Assembly: GCF_000260415.1 (NCBI RefSeq)
Contig: NZ_BACP01000036.1
Coordinates: 1 to 64,000, forward strand
Direction: 5' to 3'
Length of the DNA: 64,000 bases
Origin: Liquorilactobacillus mali KCTC 3596 = DSM 20444
GTDB taxonomy: Bacteria > Bacillota > Bacilli > Lactobacillales > Lactobacillaceae
Shown here: in pieces, positions 41,762 through 51,344 of the stretch
How the letters are laid out: each line of letters opens with the position of its first letter
How positions within the stretch are numbered: the first letter of the stretch is position 1
Notes under the pieces: model-generated
Seen by the model: the letters and a program-made list of their open reading frames with translations, nothing else
What the model was told of the DNA's origin: nothing
Database searches by the model: none
Program-made: the position numbers and the translations under genes

Positions 41762-42475
41762 ATGACTAATAAGATAACTAATAAAATGACGAATAAAGAT
41801 ATAGATTACCTTGTGAAATTCCTAAAGGATAAACAAATTTCAACTATTACAAAGGATTATCACACTTATTTGACCTTTCATGGATTAAAGGCAGCAAGCG
41901 TATTCATACTTAAAGAAGGTATCATTAAAACTTCAGTAATTTTGCAAGATGGCAGAGAATTTAATATTTCATATATTAATCAACCCGATGTAATATCCTT
42001 GTTGCATGATGAAGCTCTGCAATATGATGAACAGCCTTTTAATGTGCGTATTGAATCACCCACAGCGACTTTTTATCAGATAAATCGTGTAAAATTTTGG
42101 AAATATGTTAATAATAATTCGCAACTCCAAAACTATGTCAAACAATATTATCGTCATAGATTGTCAGAGAACTTTTCACGTTTACAAAGATTGACAATGA
42201 ATGGCAAACTAGGTGCTTTGGCCAGTTTTTTAAGAGACTTGGTCCTAAAATTTGGTCTTAAATTACCAAATAGTTCAAAAATATTAATTAATTTTGATGT
42301 TACCAATGAAGATATTGCTGGTTTCTGTGGTATTGCAACTTATGCAAGTGTTAGCAGAATGATGAAGAAACTTAAAGAAGAAGGCGTGATTGAATTCACG
42401 AACAATGGTGAATTCAGTAAACGTAGAATTGTTGTCCGCAACGTACAAAAACTAGATGATTATATTGCCTATTAA
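41762..42475 (+). CDS. larR: Crp/Fnr-family regulator of the lar operon (LarR)
   Basis: 237 aa, cyclic-nucleotide-binding-like fold (about 20-140) and a C-terminal winged helix with NEDIAGFCGIATYASVSRMMKKLKEEGVIEF. No Fnr cysteine cluster. Divergent from larA, as in L. plantarum, where LarR activates lar transcription in response to the L/D-lactate ratio. Confidence 0.9.
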   Translation: MTNKITNKMTNKDIDYLVKFLKDKQISTITKDYHTYLTFHGLKAASVFILKEGIIKTSVILQDGREFNISYINQPDVISLLHDEALQYDEQPFNVRIESPTATFYQINRVKFWKYVNNNSQLQNYVKQYYRHRLSENFSRLQRLTMNGKLGALASFLRDLVLKFGLKLPNSSKILINFDVTNEDIAGFCGIATYASVSRMMKKLKEEGVIEFTNNGEFSKRRIVVRNVQKLDDYIAY

Positions 42476-42613
42476 GCAAACTTATCAAATTATATATTTA
42501 GTGCATCAGTGGTCCTTTCTAAACATAGTCTGACAAACTGTATGGTAAAATTAATTAATTGAAATTATTTTGTAAAATCTTATCACCATCAAAATATTGT
42601 AAGGACTGTTTTT

Positions 42614-43909
42614 ATGAGTAAAAAAATCTATTACACAAACAGCGAACTGCAGCCTGTAGATGAAAAAAAGCTGATTGCTTTGGCCCCAAAATATGATAAT
42701 GCTTTTATATTTCAAACTCCTGAGGGTCTCAGGCTTTATTCATTTGGCTCCCTTTCGCAAATAACTCCTGGCAGCCACGAAAATCAGTTTACTGCTGTTT
42801 CTCACTGGAAAGATCATTTACATTCACTGCTTACTCCAATAAATGCAGCTGTCCCTCCACAGGTTGTTGGGGGGTTTAGTTTTTCATCCGAACAAACTGG
42901 CAAATCAGTCTGGGGTGATTTATCAAATGGTTATTTCTTTTTACCAAAATATATAGTTATCATTGAAAATAATAACTTCACACTTATAACTAGTAGCTTT
43001 AATAAAACCGAGATTACACAAGAAAAGATTGCTTTTATTTCTCAATTGTCTGTCATTACTATATCAAATCGACAATTGAGTAATGCAATAGTGGCGAAGA
43101 AAGAACTTAATGTAGATAAATGGGCAGCTGCCGTTGCAAAAACAACCAAGCTTATCAAAGAAACCGATTTAAAAAAAGTTGTCCTTGCACGAAACTTGCA
43201 AATTGAATTAGCTCATAAACCTGAGCTTTGTTTACTATGGCAAAGGCTTCAGTTTACACAGCCTAATACTTATCATATTCTTTTAAAGCAAAAAGAATTG
43301 CTTTTTCTTAGTGCAACTCCCGAGCGTTTTGCAAAATTTGGTGCCACCTATTTTGAAACTGCGGCAGTTGCTGGAACAACTCGTCGTGGAGATACTGCAT
43401 TAGAAGATAAACAATTAGGGAACATACTCCTTGCAGATAAAAAAAATCGCAGCGAGCAACAATTTGTCGTCAACGAAATCAATAGCAGTTTAAAAAAAGC
43501 TGGTTTAGTTACCCACCATCCCATGGAACCGATCTTACTCAAAAATAAAAATGTACAACATCTTTTTACCCCTATCAAAGGAACTGGGTCCTATAACTTA
43601 TTTTCTTTATTAGACAGCCTGCACCCTACTCCCGCATTAGGGGGATTACCACGAAAAAAAGCATTGCTGCAGATTGATAAAATAGAGCCATTTATGCGCG
43701 GACTGTTTGGGGCACCCATTGGTCATATTTCGTTTGACGGTACTGGAGAACTAGCGGTCGGGATTCGTTCTGGTATTATAAGCGGTACTACAGCATTCCT
43801 ATTTGCAGGCGCTGGAATCGTTACTGACTCAATGCCCGAGACTGAAGTTGCAGAGACTAGAATGAAATTTAATCCAATCTTGAATATTTTAAAGGAAGAT
43901 AATGAATGA
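42614..43909 (+). CDS. menF: isochorismate synthase MenF
   Basis: 431-aa chorismate-binding enzyme converting chorismate to isochorismate for menaquinone. Core motifs: KVVLARNLQIEL, FLSATPERFAKFGATYFETAAVAGTTRRG, VQHLFTPIKGTG, LHPTPALGGLPRKKAL and the C-terminal GAGIVTDSMPETEVAETRMK. It overlaps menD by 4 nt, so translation is coupled. Confidence 0.93.
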   Translation: MSKKIYYTNSELQPVDEKKLIALAPKYDNAFIFQTPEGLRLYSFGSLSQITPGSHENQFTAVSHWKDHLHSLLTPINAAVPPQVVGGFSFSSEQTGKSVWGDLSNGYFFLPKYIVIIENNNFTLITSSFNKTEITQEKIAFISQLSVITISNRQLSNAIVAKKELNVDKWAAAVAKTTKLIKETDLKKVVLARNLQIELAHKPELCLLWQRLQFTQPNTYHILLKQKELLFLSATPERFAKFGATYFETAAVAGTTRRGDTALEDKQLGNILLADKKNRSEQQFVVNEINSSLKKAGLVTHHPMEPILLKNKNVQHLFTPIKGTGSYNLFSLLDSLHPTPALGGLPRKKALLQIDKIEPFMRGLFGAPIGHISFDGTGELAVGIRSGIISGTTAFLFAGAGIVTDSMPETEVAETRMKFNPILNILKEDNE

Positions 43910-45606
43910 AACAAAATGAAACTTTAACAAAACATATCTCACTTATTCTAAACGGTTTGTTGCTTCAAGGACTCACAACAGCCGTAATTGCGCCAGGATC
44001 ACGCTCAACTCCCTTTGCCTTGGCATTAGCACAGTTAGCACGTGAGCAAAAGATTCAACTCTTTGTTGATGTTGATGAGCGATCAGCTGCTTTTTTTGCC
44101 CTAGGAATTGCAAAAAAAACTAACAAACCGGTCTTAATAGTATGTACTTCTGGAACTGCCGCAGCAAATTTTTATCCTGCGGTCTGTGAAGCTGCAATTT
44201 CACACGTCCCATTGCTTGTATTAACCACTGATCGTCCACCTGAACTCACAAAAGTTGCTGCACCTCAAGCACTTGACCAAGATCATTTTTTCGGTAACCA
44301 AGCTAAAGACTTTTTTGAACTTCCATTACCTGAAATCAATCAGGACTCACAAGACTATACTAATTATGTCGTTCAAAAAAGCTTTCAAATTGCACAAAGT
44401 AATCCCGCGGGTCCTGTTCATCTTAATCAGCCTTTGCGGAAGCCTTTGATGCCTGAATTACCAATCAAATTCAATCAAGACCAACAGAAATATGCTACGC
44501 TTCCAAACACTCCTGTCTTGCCCACCAATCTGATTACGGAACTACATGCTTCACTGCAGAAAAAACGGGGAATAATTTTGGCTGGGCCAAATCAGCGTAC
44601 AACTTCTAATACTGCTATGCTTGAGTGGGCAAAAAAAAGTGGTTGGCCTATTTTAGCCGATCCTTTAAGTCAATTGCGCGGTCTTCCTAGCCTTAATGTT
44701 ATTACTTGTTATGATTCTTTATTGAAAACCAAATCAGATAAATTAACTGAATTAATCCCAGAAGTTATTATTAGAACTGGTCAAACATTTGTTGCAGCCT
44801 CATTAGCATTATTTTTAAAAGAAAGTCATGCTACAATCTACTCACTTGACGAGGGAAATAAACTAAATGATTATACAAAGACTGCAACATTTTCGTTAGA
44901 CATATCATCAGAATCTTTCTTTAATCAACTTCCACCTGTCAGCGTACATGGTGAATGGTTACACAAGTGGTCTACACTTGAAAAAACATATACCTCTATC
45001 AACAAAATCGATCCTACTAGTACGTTGAATGAACTGGATGTCGTCAGAGTAATTTCAGCAACTAAGAACAAAGAACGTAATTTATTTGTCAGTAATTCAA
45101 TGCCAATTCGTGATGTTGACAGTGTTTTCCAGCCTTCAACTTTTCTTCGTGTTTTCTGTAATCGTGGGGCTAATGGTATTGATGGTGTTGTATCAACAGC
45201 TTTGGGAATCAGCACAAAAGCCACCGATAGTCTTTTATTAATTGGTGATTTAGCTTTCTTTCACGACATGAACGGATTAATGATGGCAAAAAAATATCAT
45301 TTAAAAATAAAAATTATTGTTATCAATAATAATGGTGGTGGCATATTTTCATTCCTCCCTCAAGCGGGAAGCCCAGGTTTCGAAGATGTCTTTGGTACAC
45401 CACTCGATATTGATATTGAACAAGTAGCTAGGTTATACCACGCGCAATATTCATTGGTTACGACTGTGACCAACTTGAAAGAACATTTGAGTACCCCTGC
45501 GCATACACTCGAAATCATTGAAGTAAGGACTAATAGAAAAAATAATGTTGACCTTCGACAGGAATTAGTTGATCGATTTGCAAGGCAAATTGCAAAGGAG
45601 CTTTAA
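43906..45606 (+). CDS. menD: SEPHCHC synthase MenD
   Basis: 566-aa thiamine-diphosphate enzyme joining 2-oxoglutarate to isochorismate. N-terminal APGSRSTPFALAL and DVDERSAAFFALG; C-terminal TPP segment LLIGDLAFFHDMNGLMMAK...NNNGGGIFSFLP. Length is normal. Two nt before menH. Confidence 0.95.
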   Translation: MKQNETLTKHISLILNGLLLQGLTTAVIAPGSRSTPFALALAQLAREQKIQLFVDVDERSAAFFALGIAKKTNKPVLIVCTSGTAAANFYPAVCEAAISHVPLLVLTTDRPPELTKVAAPQALDQDHFFGNQAKDFFELPLPEINQDSQDYTNYVVQKSFQIAQSNPAGPVHLNQPLRKPLMPELPIKFNQDQQKYATLPNTPVLPTNLITELHASLQKKRGIILAGPNQRTTSNTAMLEWAKKSGWPILADPLSQLRGLPSLNVITCYDSLLKTKSDKLTELIPEVIIRTGQTFVAASLALFLKESHATIYSLDEGNKLNDYTKTATFSLDISSESFFNQLPPVSVHGEWLHKWSTLEKTYTSINKIDPTSTLNELDVVRVISATKNKERNLFVSNSMPIRDVDSVFQPSTFLRVFCNRGANGIDGVVSTALGISTKATDSLLLIGDLAFFHDMNGLMMAKKYHLKIKIIVINNNGGGIFSFLPQAGSPGFEDVFGTPLDIDIEQVARLYHAQYSLVTTVTNLKEHLSTPAHTLEIIEVRTNRKNNVDLRQELVDRFARQIAKEL

Positions 45607-45608
45607 TA

Positions 45609-46418
45609 ATGTTTTTTGAAACCAAATTTTCGAAATATTACTACACAGTATTCAAGAATAGTTCTGCACCATTTTGTTGGTTGCTTCTGCATGGCTTTAT
45701 GGGATCACACAAAGAATATCTTAATATTGCAAAAAAACTTCCTGGAATGATTATTATTCCCGATTTATTGGGACATGGACAGTCTGAAAGTACTGGAAAC
45801 ATTGAATGTTTTTCCATTGAACAACAAGCTGATGATTTGGCCACATTATCCAGACAAATTACTAATCAGAAAATCAATGTTTGGGGCTATTCAATGGGCG
45901 GCCGACTAGCACTTGCCCTAACATTCAGGCACCCTAGTATTGTGAATCATCTCTACCTGGAAAGCAGCACTGCCGGAATTAAGGACAGTACTGACCGCAA
46001 GGCTAGGATTGCTAACGATCAGCACTTAGCTCTCAACCTGCAACAAGACGACCTTGTCAATTTTGTAAATTTCTGGGAAAATCTTCCCCTCTTCAACAGT
46101 CAAAAATCCTTACCTTCCGAAATACAAACATTTGTACGTACACAACGCCTGCAACAATCTAGCTCTGGTTTATCTAAAAGCCTTCTGGGGATGGGAACTG
46201 GCCAAATGCCTAATTACTGGGATGAACTGCCTTCATTGCAGACTATCACTACCCTTTTTGCCGGTGAATTTGATTTTAAATTCAGCAGCATTACACACGA
46301 TATGCAACTTCTTATTCCTAATTCTGAACATTTTGTCATATCAGGTGTTGGTCATAATATTCACCTAGAAAATCCTAATGAAATTTTGGCAATAATACGC
46401 AAGAAGGAATGTATATGA
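45609..46418 (+). CDS. menH: SHCHC synthase MenH
   Basis: 269-aa alpha/beta hydrolase. Nucleophile elbow GYSMGGRLAL, acid segment and His in GVGHNIHLENP. It removes pyruvate from SEPHCHC. GGAG precedes ATG; it overlaps menC by 4 nt. Confidence 0.9.
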   Translation: MFFETKFSKYYYTVFKNSSAPFCWLLLHGFMGSHKEYLNIAKKLPGMIIIPDLLGHGQSESTGNIECFSIEQQADDLATLSRQITNQKINVWGYSMGGRLALALTFRHPSIVNHLYLESSTAGIKDSTDRKARIANDQHLALNLQQDDLVNFVNFWENLPLFNSQKSLPSEIQTFVRTQRLQQSSSGLSKSLLGMGTGQMPNYWDELPSLQTITTLFAGEFDFKFSSITHDMQLLIPNSEHFVISGVGHNIHLENPNEILAIIRKKECI

Positions 46419-47533
46419 AAATTATAAAGATGCACCTGCTCCCAATAAAGCTCCAGTTAAAGACACCTTTTATCAGTAATCACGAAACAATTTCAGAACG
46501 TGAAATCACAGTTATTGGATTAAAAAATGATGCAGGTATTTGGGGCTACGGCGAACTTGAAGCTTTTTCTACACCCTATTACACGCCAGAAACTCAAGAA
46601 TCAGCTCGCTTAATTATTAGAAAAATAATCGGTCCTTTATTAAAAAACATCCAAATCAACCAACCAGAAGAAATAACTAATATTTTTAGTAACATTGCGG
46701 GAAATCAGATGGCAAAGGCTGCAGTTGAAACAGCCGTGTGGGATCTTTTTGCAAAAACTCAAAAGAAAACATTAGCCGCACTAATCGCACAAAAAATGAA
46801 TACTACGTATCGTCAAAATGTTCCAGTGGGGATTAGTATCGGGGCCAAATCTACTTTTACAGAGCTAAAAAATAAAGTCTTTTCTGCAAACTCTCAAGGT
46901 TACCAGAGAATCAAGATTAAAGTGACTTCATCTGAAGAACTTGTTATTATAAAAAGGATATTGCAAGAATTTCCAAATCTAACTTTCATGATTGATGCAA
47001 ATTCAAGTTTCAGTCTAAATACAACTGCCAAATTAGCTGAACTTGCTGCACCTAATCTAGTAATGATTGAACAGCCTTTGCGAACTACTGATCTCGTTGA
47101 TCACTCCAGACTTCAATCAAGAATCAAAACACGACTTTGTCTTGATGAGAATATATTTTCATTGGATGATGTAAAAACAGCATATACGCTTAAAAGTGCC
47201 CAAGCAATAAATTTAAAAATTGCTCGCGTTGGTGGGATAACAAACTCATTGGCAATAATAAACTTTTGCTGGGAACACAAACTCCTTGTATGGTGTGGCG
47301 GTATGCTTGAAGCTGGTATTGGGCGTGCAACTAATCTAGCACTTGCAAGTTTGAACGGATTGAACTTTCCCGGTGATATTTCAGCATCTTCTCGTTACTA
47401 TTTTAAGGATGTTATAACATCCGAGTTCATACTTGAACACGGTATGCTCTCGGTCCCAGTTGAATTAGGTATCGGAGTTGTCCTCAATTCCATGTTCCAA
47501 AAGGCACTTCAAAATACAATTTCTCTTTTATAA
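46415..47533 (+). CDS. menC: o-succinylbenzoate synthase MenC
   Basis: 372-aa enolase-superfamily enzyme. Catalytic Lys in QRIKIKVTS, metal ligands in FMIDANSSF, MIEQPL and LCLDENIF, and the second Lys in INLKIARVGG. The start at 46415 overlaps menH (ATGA) with AAGGAA upstream. Last gene of menFDHC; menE and menB are not in the window, so they must lie elsewhere if the pathway is complete. Confidence 0.93.
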   Translation: MKIIKMHLLPIKLQLKTPFISNHETISEREITVIGLKNDAGIWGYGELEAFSTPYYTPETQESARLIIRKIIGPLLKNIQINQPEEITNIFSNIAGNQMAKAAVETAVWDLFAKTQKKTLAALIAQKMNTTYRQNVPVGISIGAKSTFTELKNKVFSANSQGYQRIKIKVTSSEELVIIKRILQEFPNLTFMIDANSSFSLNTTAKLAELAAPNLVMIEQPLRTTDLVDHSRLQSRIKTRLCLDENIFSLDDVKTAYTLKSAQAINLKIARVGGITNSLAIINFCWEHKLLVWCGGMLEAGIGRATNLALASLNGLNFPGDISASSRYYFKDVITSEFILEHGMLSVPVELGIGVVLNSMFQKALQNTISLL

Positions 47534-47564
47534 TTTTTTAATCTTTAAAAAAACTAAAATTATC

Positions 47565-47618
47565 GTCACAAATAATTCACATTTTTACTCCATAATTCAT
47601 TACATACCCTAGTAATAT
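47565..47618 (+). promoter_or_regulatory. promoter and 11-bp repeat of sRNA candidate 2
   Basis: GTCACA (47565) and TTCACA (47576) start 11 bp apart. The -10 box TAATAT begins at 47613, exactly 37 bp after the second repeat. Candidate 3 has the same arrangement. The repeat resembles a PhoP-type box. Confidence 0.5.
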
Positions 47619-47624
47619 ATCTTT

Positions 47625-47755
47625 TTCTTTTCCCTTGTTGTAAGAGTTAATAACTCATATGACAAATGATATCTACGTCTTTAACGCTCCCCCAAGTGTT
47701 GGAACTTTCTAGATATCATAGTGGACACAGTCATTGTTGATTGTGTCTTTTTTTA
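47625..47755 (+). ncRNA. candidate small RNA 2 with C-rich apical loop
   Basis: The gap between menC and degV (47534-47943) has no gene. The transcript would fold as a short 5' hairpin GAGTT/AACTC, then a 10-bp stem ATGATATCTA/TAGATATCAT (47666-47719) enclosing AACGC/GTGTT with the apical loop TCCCCCAA (47688-47695). A 10-bp terminator stem GACACAGTCA/TGATTGTGTC (47724-47747) and seven T end it. The perfect nested stems and terminator strongly suggest an RNA gene. No match to a named family is known to me. Confidence 0.6.
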
Positions 47756-47943
47756 TTATTTTACTAAGTATAATCGATAACTTGATTCTCTTATTTCTGT
47801 TATAATTTATATAGTATAATTAGTAACTATCTAGACTCAAAGTTTACGTGACATTGAATTAAAAACCATTTGGCGTATAATAAGAGTATAAATAAGTAAT
47901 GTTAATAAATAAAAACAGATTAAAAATCTAAGGAGCATACAGC

Positions 47944-48798
47944 ATGACTAAATCCATTAAAATCCTGACTGACTCTTCAATTCAACTCACAGCTGAAGAA
48001 TTGCAAGAATATTCGATTAATATTATTCCTTTATCCATTGAGATTGACGGAAAAACATTCATAGATGGTGAGAATATCTCGCGTCAAGAGCTTATTGATC
48101 ATCTGCGTGCTGGAAGATTTCCCAAAACCAGCCAACCAGCCCTAGGAAAGTTTGTGGAAATGTATGATGAGCTTGGTGCAGACGGCAGCTCAGTTCTTGC
48201 AATTATGATTTCTGATGTTTTAAGTGGTACTTGTGCAACTGCACAAACCGCTGCTGGTATGACAGATACTGAAGTAACTGTTATCAACAGTAAATCTACA
48301 GATCGTGGTCTGGCGTATCAGGTAATTGCAGCAGCAAAAGACCTAGCAGCTGGGAAAAGCCTCGAAGAAATTAAAGAACATTGTTTAGAAATTCATAAAC
48401 GTACCAGAATTAATGTTTTGATTGATAATTTAGATTGTTTGGTAAAAGGGGGGCGTGTAAGTCGCCTAGCTGGTACCCTGACAAAACTAATTAACCTCAA
48501 AGTTATTGTTGAATTGGGCGATAAAAGTCTTGATCCTGTTGTCAAAGGAAGAAGCAAAAAAACCTTCGTTAAGTTTTGCGAAGAGCTTGCCAAGCGCCAC
48601 ATTGATAATCCAATCATTGATTTAGCTCTTTCGCATGTCGATCCAGAACCTGAGTTTTTAGAAAGACTAAAGAAAACAATACTGGGTGAAAACAGCCATG
48701 TTCCATCTTTGATAAGACTAACTAGTCCAATAATTATGACTCATACGGGATTAAATGCTATTGGTGTGATTACCCTATCAGAAAAGGAAGATCTTTAA
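47944..48798 (+). CDS. DegV family fatty-acid-binding protein
   Basis: 284 aa. DegV/FakB fold: KILTDSSIQLTAEEL at the N terminus, the SQPALGKFVEMYDEL segment (usually TSQPS), SGTCATAQTAA and LIDNLDCLVKGGRVSRLAGTL. FakB proteins deliver fatty acids to the FakA kinase; which role this paralogue has is unknown. AAGGAG precedes ATG. Confidence 0.88.
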   Translation: MTKSIKILTDSSIQLTAEELQEYSINIIPLSIEIDGKTFIDGENISRQELIDHLRAGRFPKTSQPALGKFVEMYDELGADGSSVLAIMISDVLSGTCATAQTAAGMTDTEVTVINSKSTDRGLAYQVIAAAKDLAAGKSLEEIKEHCLEIHKRTRINVLIDNLDCLVKGGRVSRLAGTLTKLINLKVIVELGDKSLDPVVKGRSKKTFVKFCEELAKRHIDNPIIDLALSHVDPEPEFLERLKKTILGENSHVPSLIRLTSPIIMTHTGLNAIGVITLSEKEDL

Positions 48799-48849
48799 AA
48801 ATTAGTCGACTATTTCATTCTCGCATTTTTAGTTGTTTAAAGTCATGGA

Positions 48850-49035
48850 TAATTTCGAGTTACGAAACATGTTTATACAGAATAAATAAAAGGGAGTGTG
48901 ACATAAGTCGGTAAAATTTGAGTACTAACAAGAAATTACGAACATAGCAAGTAATTTGCTATGAGTAGTTCGAGGTTAGACGAAAAATTTTGATTTATGG
49001 AACACGTTTATCCGGAATAAATAGAAGAGCTAGGT
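48850..49035. repeat. intergenic direct repeat, about 135-bp spacing
   Basis: The segment GAAACATGTTTATACAGAAT-AAATA (from about 48862) recurs in diverged form as GGAACACGTTTATCCGGAATAAATA (from about 48998). Each copy is followed by a G-rich stretch (GGGAGTGTGACATAAG; AGAGCTAGGTTAAAAT). It fills the gap between degV and the DoxX gene and has no credible reading frame. It looks like a dispersed intergenic element with a partial duplication. Confidence 0.5.
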
Positions 49036-49070
49036 TAAAATTTCACTTTTGGCCCAGCTCTTCTATTTAT
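49019..49070 (+). terminator. dispersed-type hairpin terminator
   Basis: AAATAGAAGAGCT / AGCTCTTCTATTT stem with core AAAATTTCACTTTTGG. Same family as 6186 and 33014. Confidence 0.75.
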
Positions 49071-49206
49071 TAACAAAAAATTCAAAATTAGCCACCCAGC
49101 TATTCTAACGAAAATTTGTGTACTTTTTCACTTTTCTTTACAATTATATTCATCTTGTATATACTTACATTGTGAAAGCGAATTCATTAAATATGGAGGG
49201 ATAATA

Positions 49207-49707
49207 ATGATAAAATGGCTACGCAGTTCAAATGTAAGCAGTATTTTATTAGCAATTATTAGAATTTATTTAGGTGTCCTGTGGCTCATGACCGGAATTG
49301 AAAAAGTTGGTAATTTTACCGCTGAAAAATTCATATCCGCAGCAATTAAGACGCCTGTACTTGATCCGACAGGTCATTCTGCATACGGGTGGTTTACCTC
49401 GATTCTAGAAAATTTCGTTGCTCCAAATATTGGCATTTTTAATTTTCTAGTAGTTTGGGGTGAAATATTCATTGGTCTTGGTTTAATTTTTGGTGCCTTT
49501 ACCACAACAGCTACATTCTTTGCACTTATGATGAACTTCAGCTATATATTGGCTGGAAGTATCTCAGTTAATCCCAAATATATTTTCTTCGAATTTATAA
49601 TTATTATTGCTGGTTACAATGCTGGAAAAATTGGATTAGATCGCTTTATCATCCCGTTTATCCGTGAAAAGGCTCCTTTTCTCAAAAATTCGGTCGAAAA
49701 CTATTGA
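49207..49707 (+). CDS. DoxX family membrane protein
   Basis: 166 aa with four hydrophobic helices. N-terminal IIRIYLGVLWLMTGIEKVGNF and VVWGEIFIGLGLIFGAFTTTATFFALMMN match DoxX. The function in Firmicutes is not established; links to thiol redox and oxidative stress have been proposed. GGAGGG precedes ATG. Confidence 0.85.
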   Translation: MIKWLRSSNVSSILLAIIRIYLGVLWLMTGIEKVGNFTAEKFISAAIKTPVLDPTGHSAYGWFTSILENFVAPNIGIFNFLVVWGEIFIGLGLIFGAFTTTATFFALMMNFSYILAGSISVNPKYIFFEFIIIIAGYNAGKIGLDRFIIPFIREKAPFLKNSVENY

Positions 49708-49732
49708 TTCTATAACAGCTAATTATTGTAAA

Positions 49733-50236
49733 TTAGTTTACTGATAAATACTTGTAAATTTGTTCAGTAATTTCTAGTGGTGAATGATTATCTGTGTTTA
49801 TACGCAAATTAGCGCATTTTTGATAAAAGGGCATTCTTTTAAACTGCAGCTCCGCTAATTGTTCTACTGACATTTGATTTACAAGTGGTCTTTCTTTACT
49901 CTTACCCACTCGTTCTAAAATCGTATTTGTTGAAGCCTCTAGCAGTATCACAGGCGCCTTTGTTGCTTGTAATATTTCTAAGTTTTGCATACTAATTGGA
50001 GTTCCTCCACCTGTTGAGAGGACTCCATTTTTTTTCAACTGATTCAATAAGATTTGGTGTTCTAGTTCACGAAACTTTTTTTCACCATAGTTTGAGAAAA
50101 ATTCTGGGATTGTTTGTCCAGCATTTTCAACAATTTCTTGATCTAGGTCCGTATGCGGCACCAATAAAGTCTTGGCTAGCATCCTTCCAATTGTTGTCTT
50201 CCCACTTCCCATAAAGCCAATCAAGATAGCATCCAT
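49733..50236 (-). CDS. aroK: shikimate kinase
   Basis: 167 aa. Walker A GFMGSGKTTIGRMLA, shikimate-binding Asp/Arg in TDLDQEIVENAG and FRELEHQIL, GGGTP motif and the lid KSKERPLV. It phosphorylates shikimate for the chorismate pathway. Last gene of the aromatic operon, 3 nt after tyrA. Confidence 0.95.
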   Translation of the reverse strand: MDAILIGFMGSGKTTIGRMLAKTLLVPHTDLDQEIVENAGQTIPEFFSNYGEKKFRELEHQILLNQLKKNGVLSTGGGTPISMQNLEILQATKAPVILLEASTNTILERVGKSKERPLVNQMSVEQLAELQFKRMPFYQKCANLRINTDNHSPLEITEQIYKYLSVN

Positions 50237-50239
50237 CTT

Positions 50240-51340
50240 CTATTCCCCCTTAACAATCCGATATTCTTGACCCGAAAGTATTTTTTTTGCTTTCTCATAA
50301 TCAATTTCTTTCATAAATGTCAGCTGTAAAATACCATCAATTTCTTCTCGGATCTCTAAAATCTGCAAATTAACTAAATTAATTTTATTGCATGCCAACA
50401 ACTGCGTTACTCTTGCAATTGCACCAACTTTATCTGGTATGTTAACAAATAAATCATAGAAATCTGGTAAGATATATTTTTTTTGGTTACTCAATTTATC
50501 ACGACTATTCTTAGCTTGAAAGAATAAATTATAAAGATTTTCTTGGTTGCCATTTTTTAAATCATCTTGAACTTCAGAAAGCTGCTGCTGGTACTTTGCT
50601 AATTGAGTCGTGAGTATCGTTGTATTCGTTTTTAAAATCGCACTCCACATGTCTGGATCAGAAGAAGCAATTCTAGTAATTGATTTAAAGCCCCCGGCTG
50701 CCATCTTCATCCCCAATGGAGAATCTGCAAATTCATCTTGCGTTCGGTTTACCAAAGTTGCTGCAATGATATGCGGTAAATGGCTGATTTGTCCCACTAA
50801 TTTGTCATGTGTGCTGGCATCTACTTCAAACCACTTAACATTTGTTTCTTGCAACAATAACTGTAGCTTTTCTATCTGCTTATCTTTTGCCTTTGGTGCG
50901 ACCAAAAAATAGAACGCATTCTCAAATAAATCGGCTCTTCCAGCCGTAACACCAGCTTTATGCGATCCAGCCATTGGATGACCACCAATAAAAGTTACAT
51001 TTGGTTGAATCAACTCTTTAGCCGCTTTTAAAACTGTTTGTTTTGTACTTCCCACATCTGTAACGATTGCATCCTTTTTTAACTGCATTTTGCTTAGTTC
51101 ATGCAATGTAGTGACAATTTGATCCACAGGAGTTGCTAAAATAATAATATCGGCTGTTTTTACGGCCGCCAAATTTCCCGCAGCTCTATCAATTATTTTA
51201 TTTGCAATTGCATAGTCCAACGTATCTTTATCTTTATCAGCCGCAGTTATCACTATTTCTTCATTCTTTTTTTTAATTGCTCGTGCAAGTGAACTACCAA
51301 TTAAGCCGAGCCCATTGATAAAAACTTCTGTCGTACTCAT
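50240..51340 (-). CDS. tyrA: prephenate dehydrogenase with ACT domain
   Basis: 366 aa. Rossmann motif INGLGLIGSSLARAIK, the catalytic GGHPMAGSHKAG segment and LVGQISHLPHIIAATL. A C-terminal ACT domain (about 295-360, YDLFVNIPDKVGAIARVTQLL) suggests feedback by tyrosine. It makes 4-hydroxyphenylpyruvate. Four nt after aroA. Confidence 0.95.
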   Translation of the reverse strand: MSTTEVFINGLGLIGSSLARAIKKKNEEIVITAADKDKDTLDYAIANKIIDRAAGNLAAVKTADIIILATPVDQIVTTLHELSKMQLKKDAIVTDVGSTKQTVLKAAKELIQPNVTFIGGHPMAGSHKAGVTAGRADLFENAFYFLVAPKAKDKQIEKLQLLLQETNVKWFEVDASTHDKLVGQISHLPHIIAATLVNRTQDEFADSPLGMKMAAGGFKSITRIASSDPDMWSAILKTNTTILTTQLAKYQQQLSEVQDDLKNGNQENLYNLFFQAKNSRDKLSNQKKYILPDFYDLFVNIPDKVGAIARVTQLLACNKINLVNLQILEIREEIDGILQLTFMKEIDYEKAKKILSGQEYRIVKGE

Positions 51341-51344
51341 TGCA

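Noticed and set aside
49708-49735. CTAATT/AATTAG inverted repeat between the DoxX gene and aroK
   Set aside because: Short AT-only stem without a T-run; not a convincing terminator.
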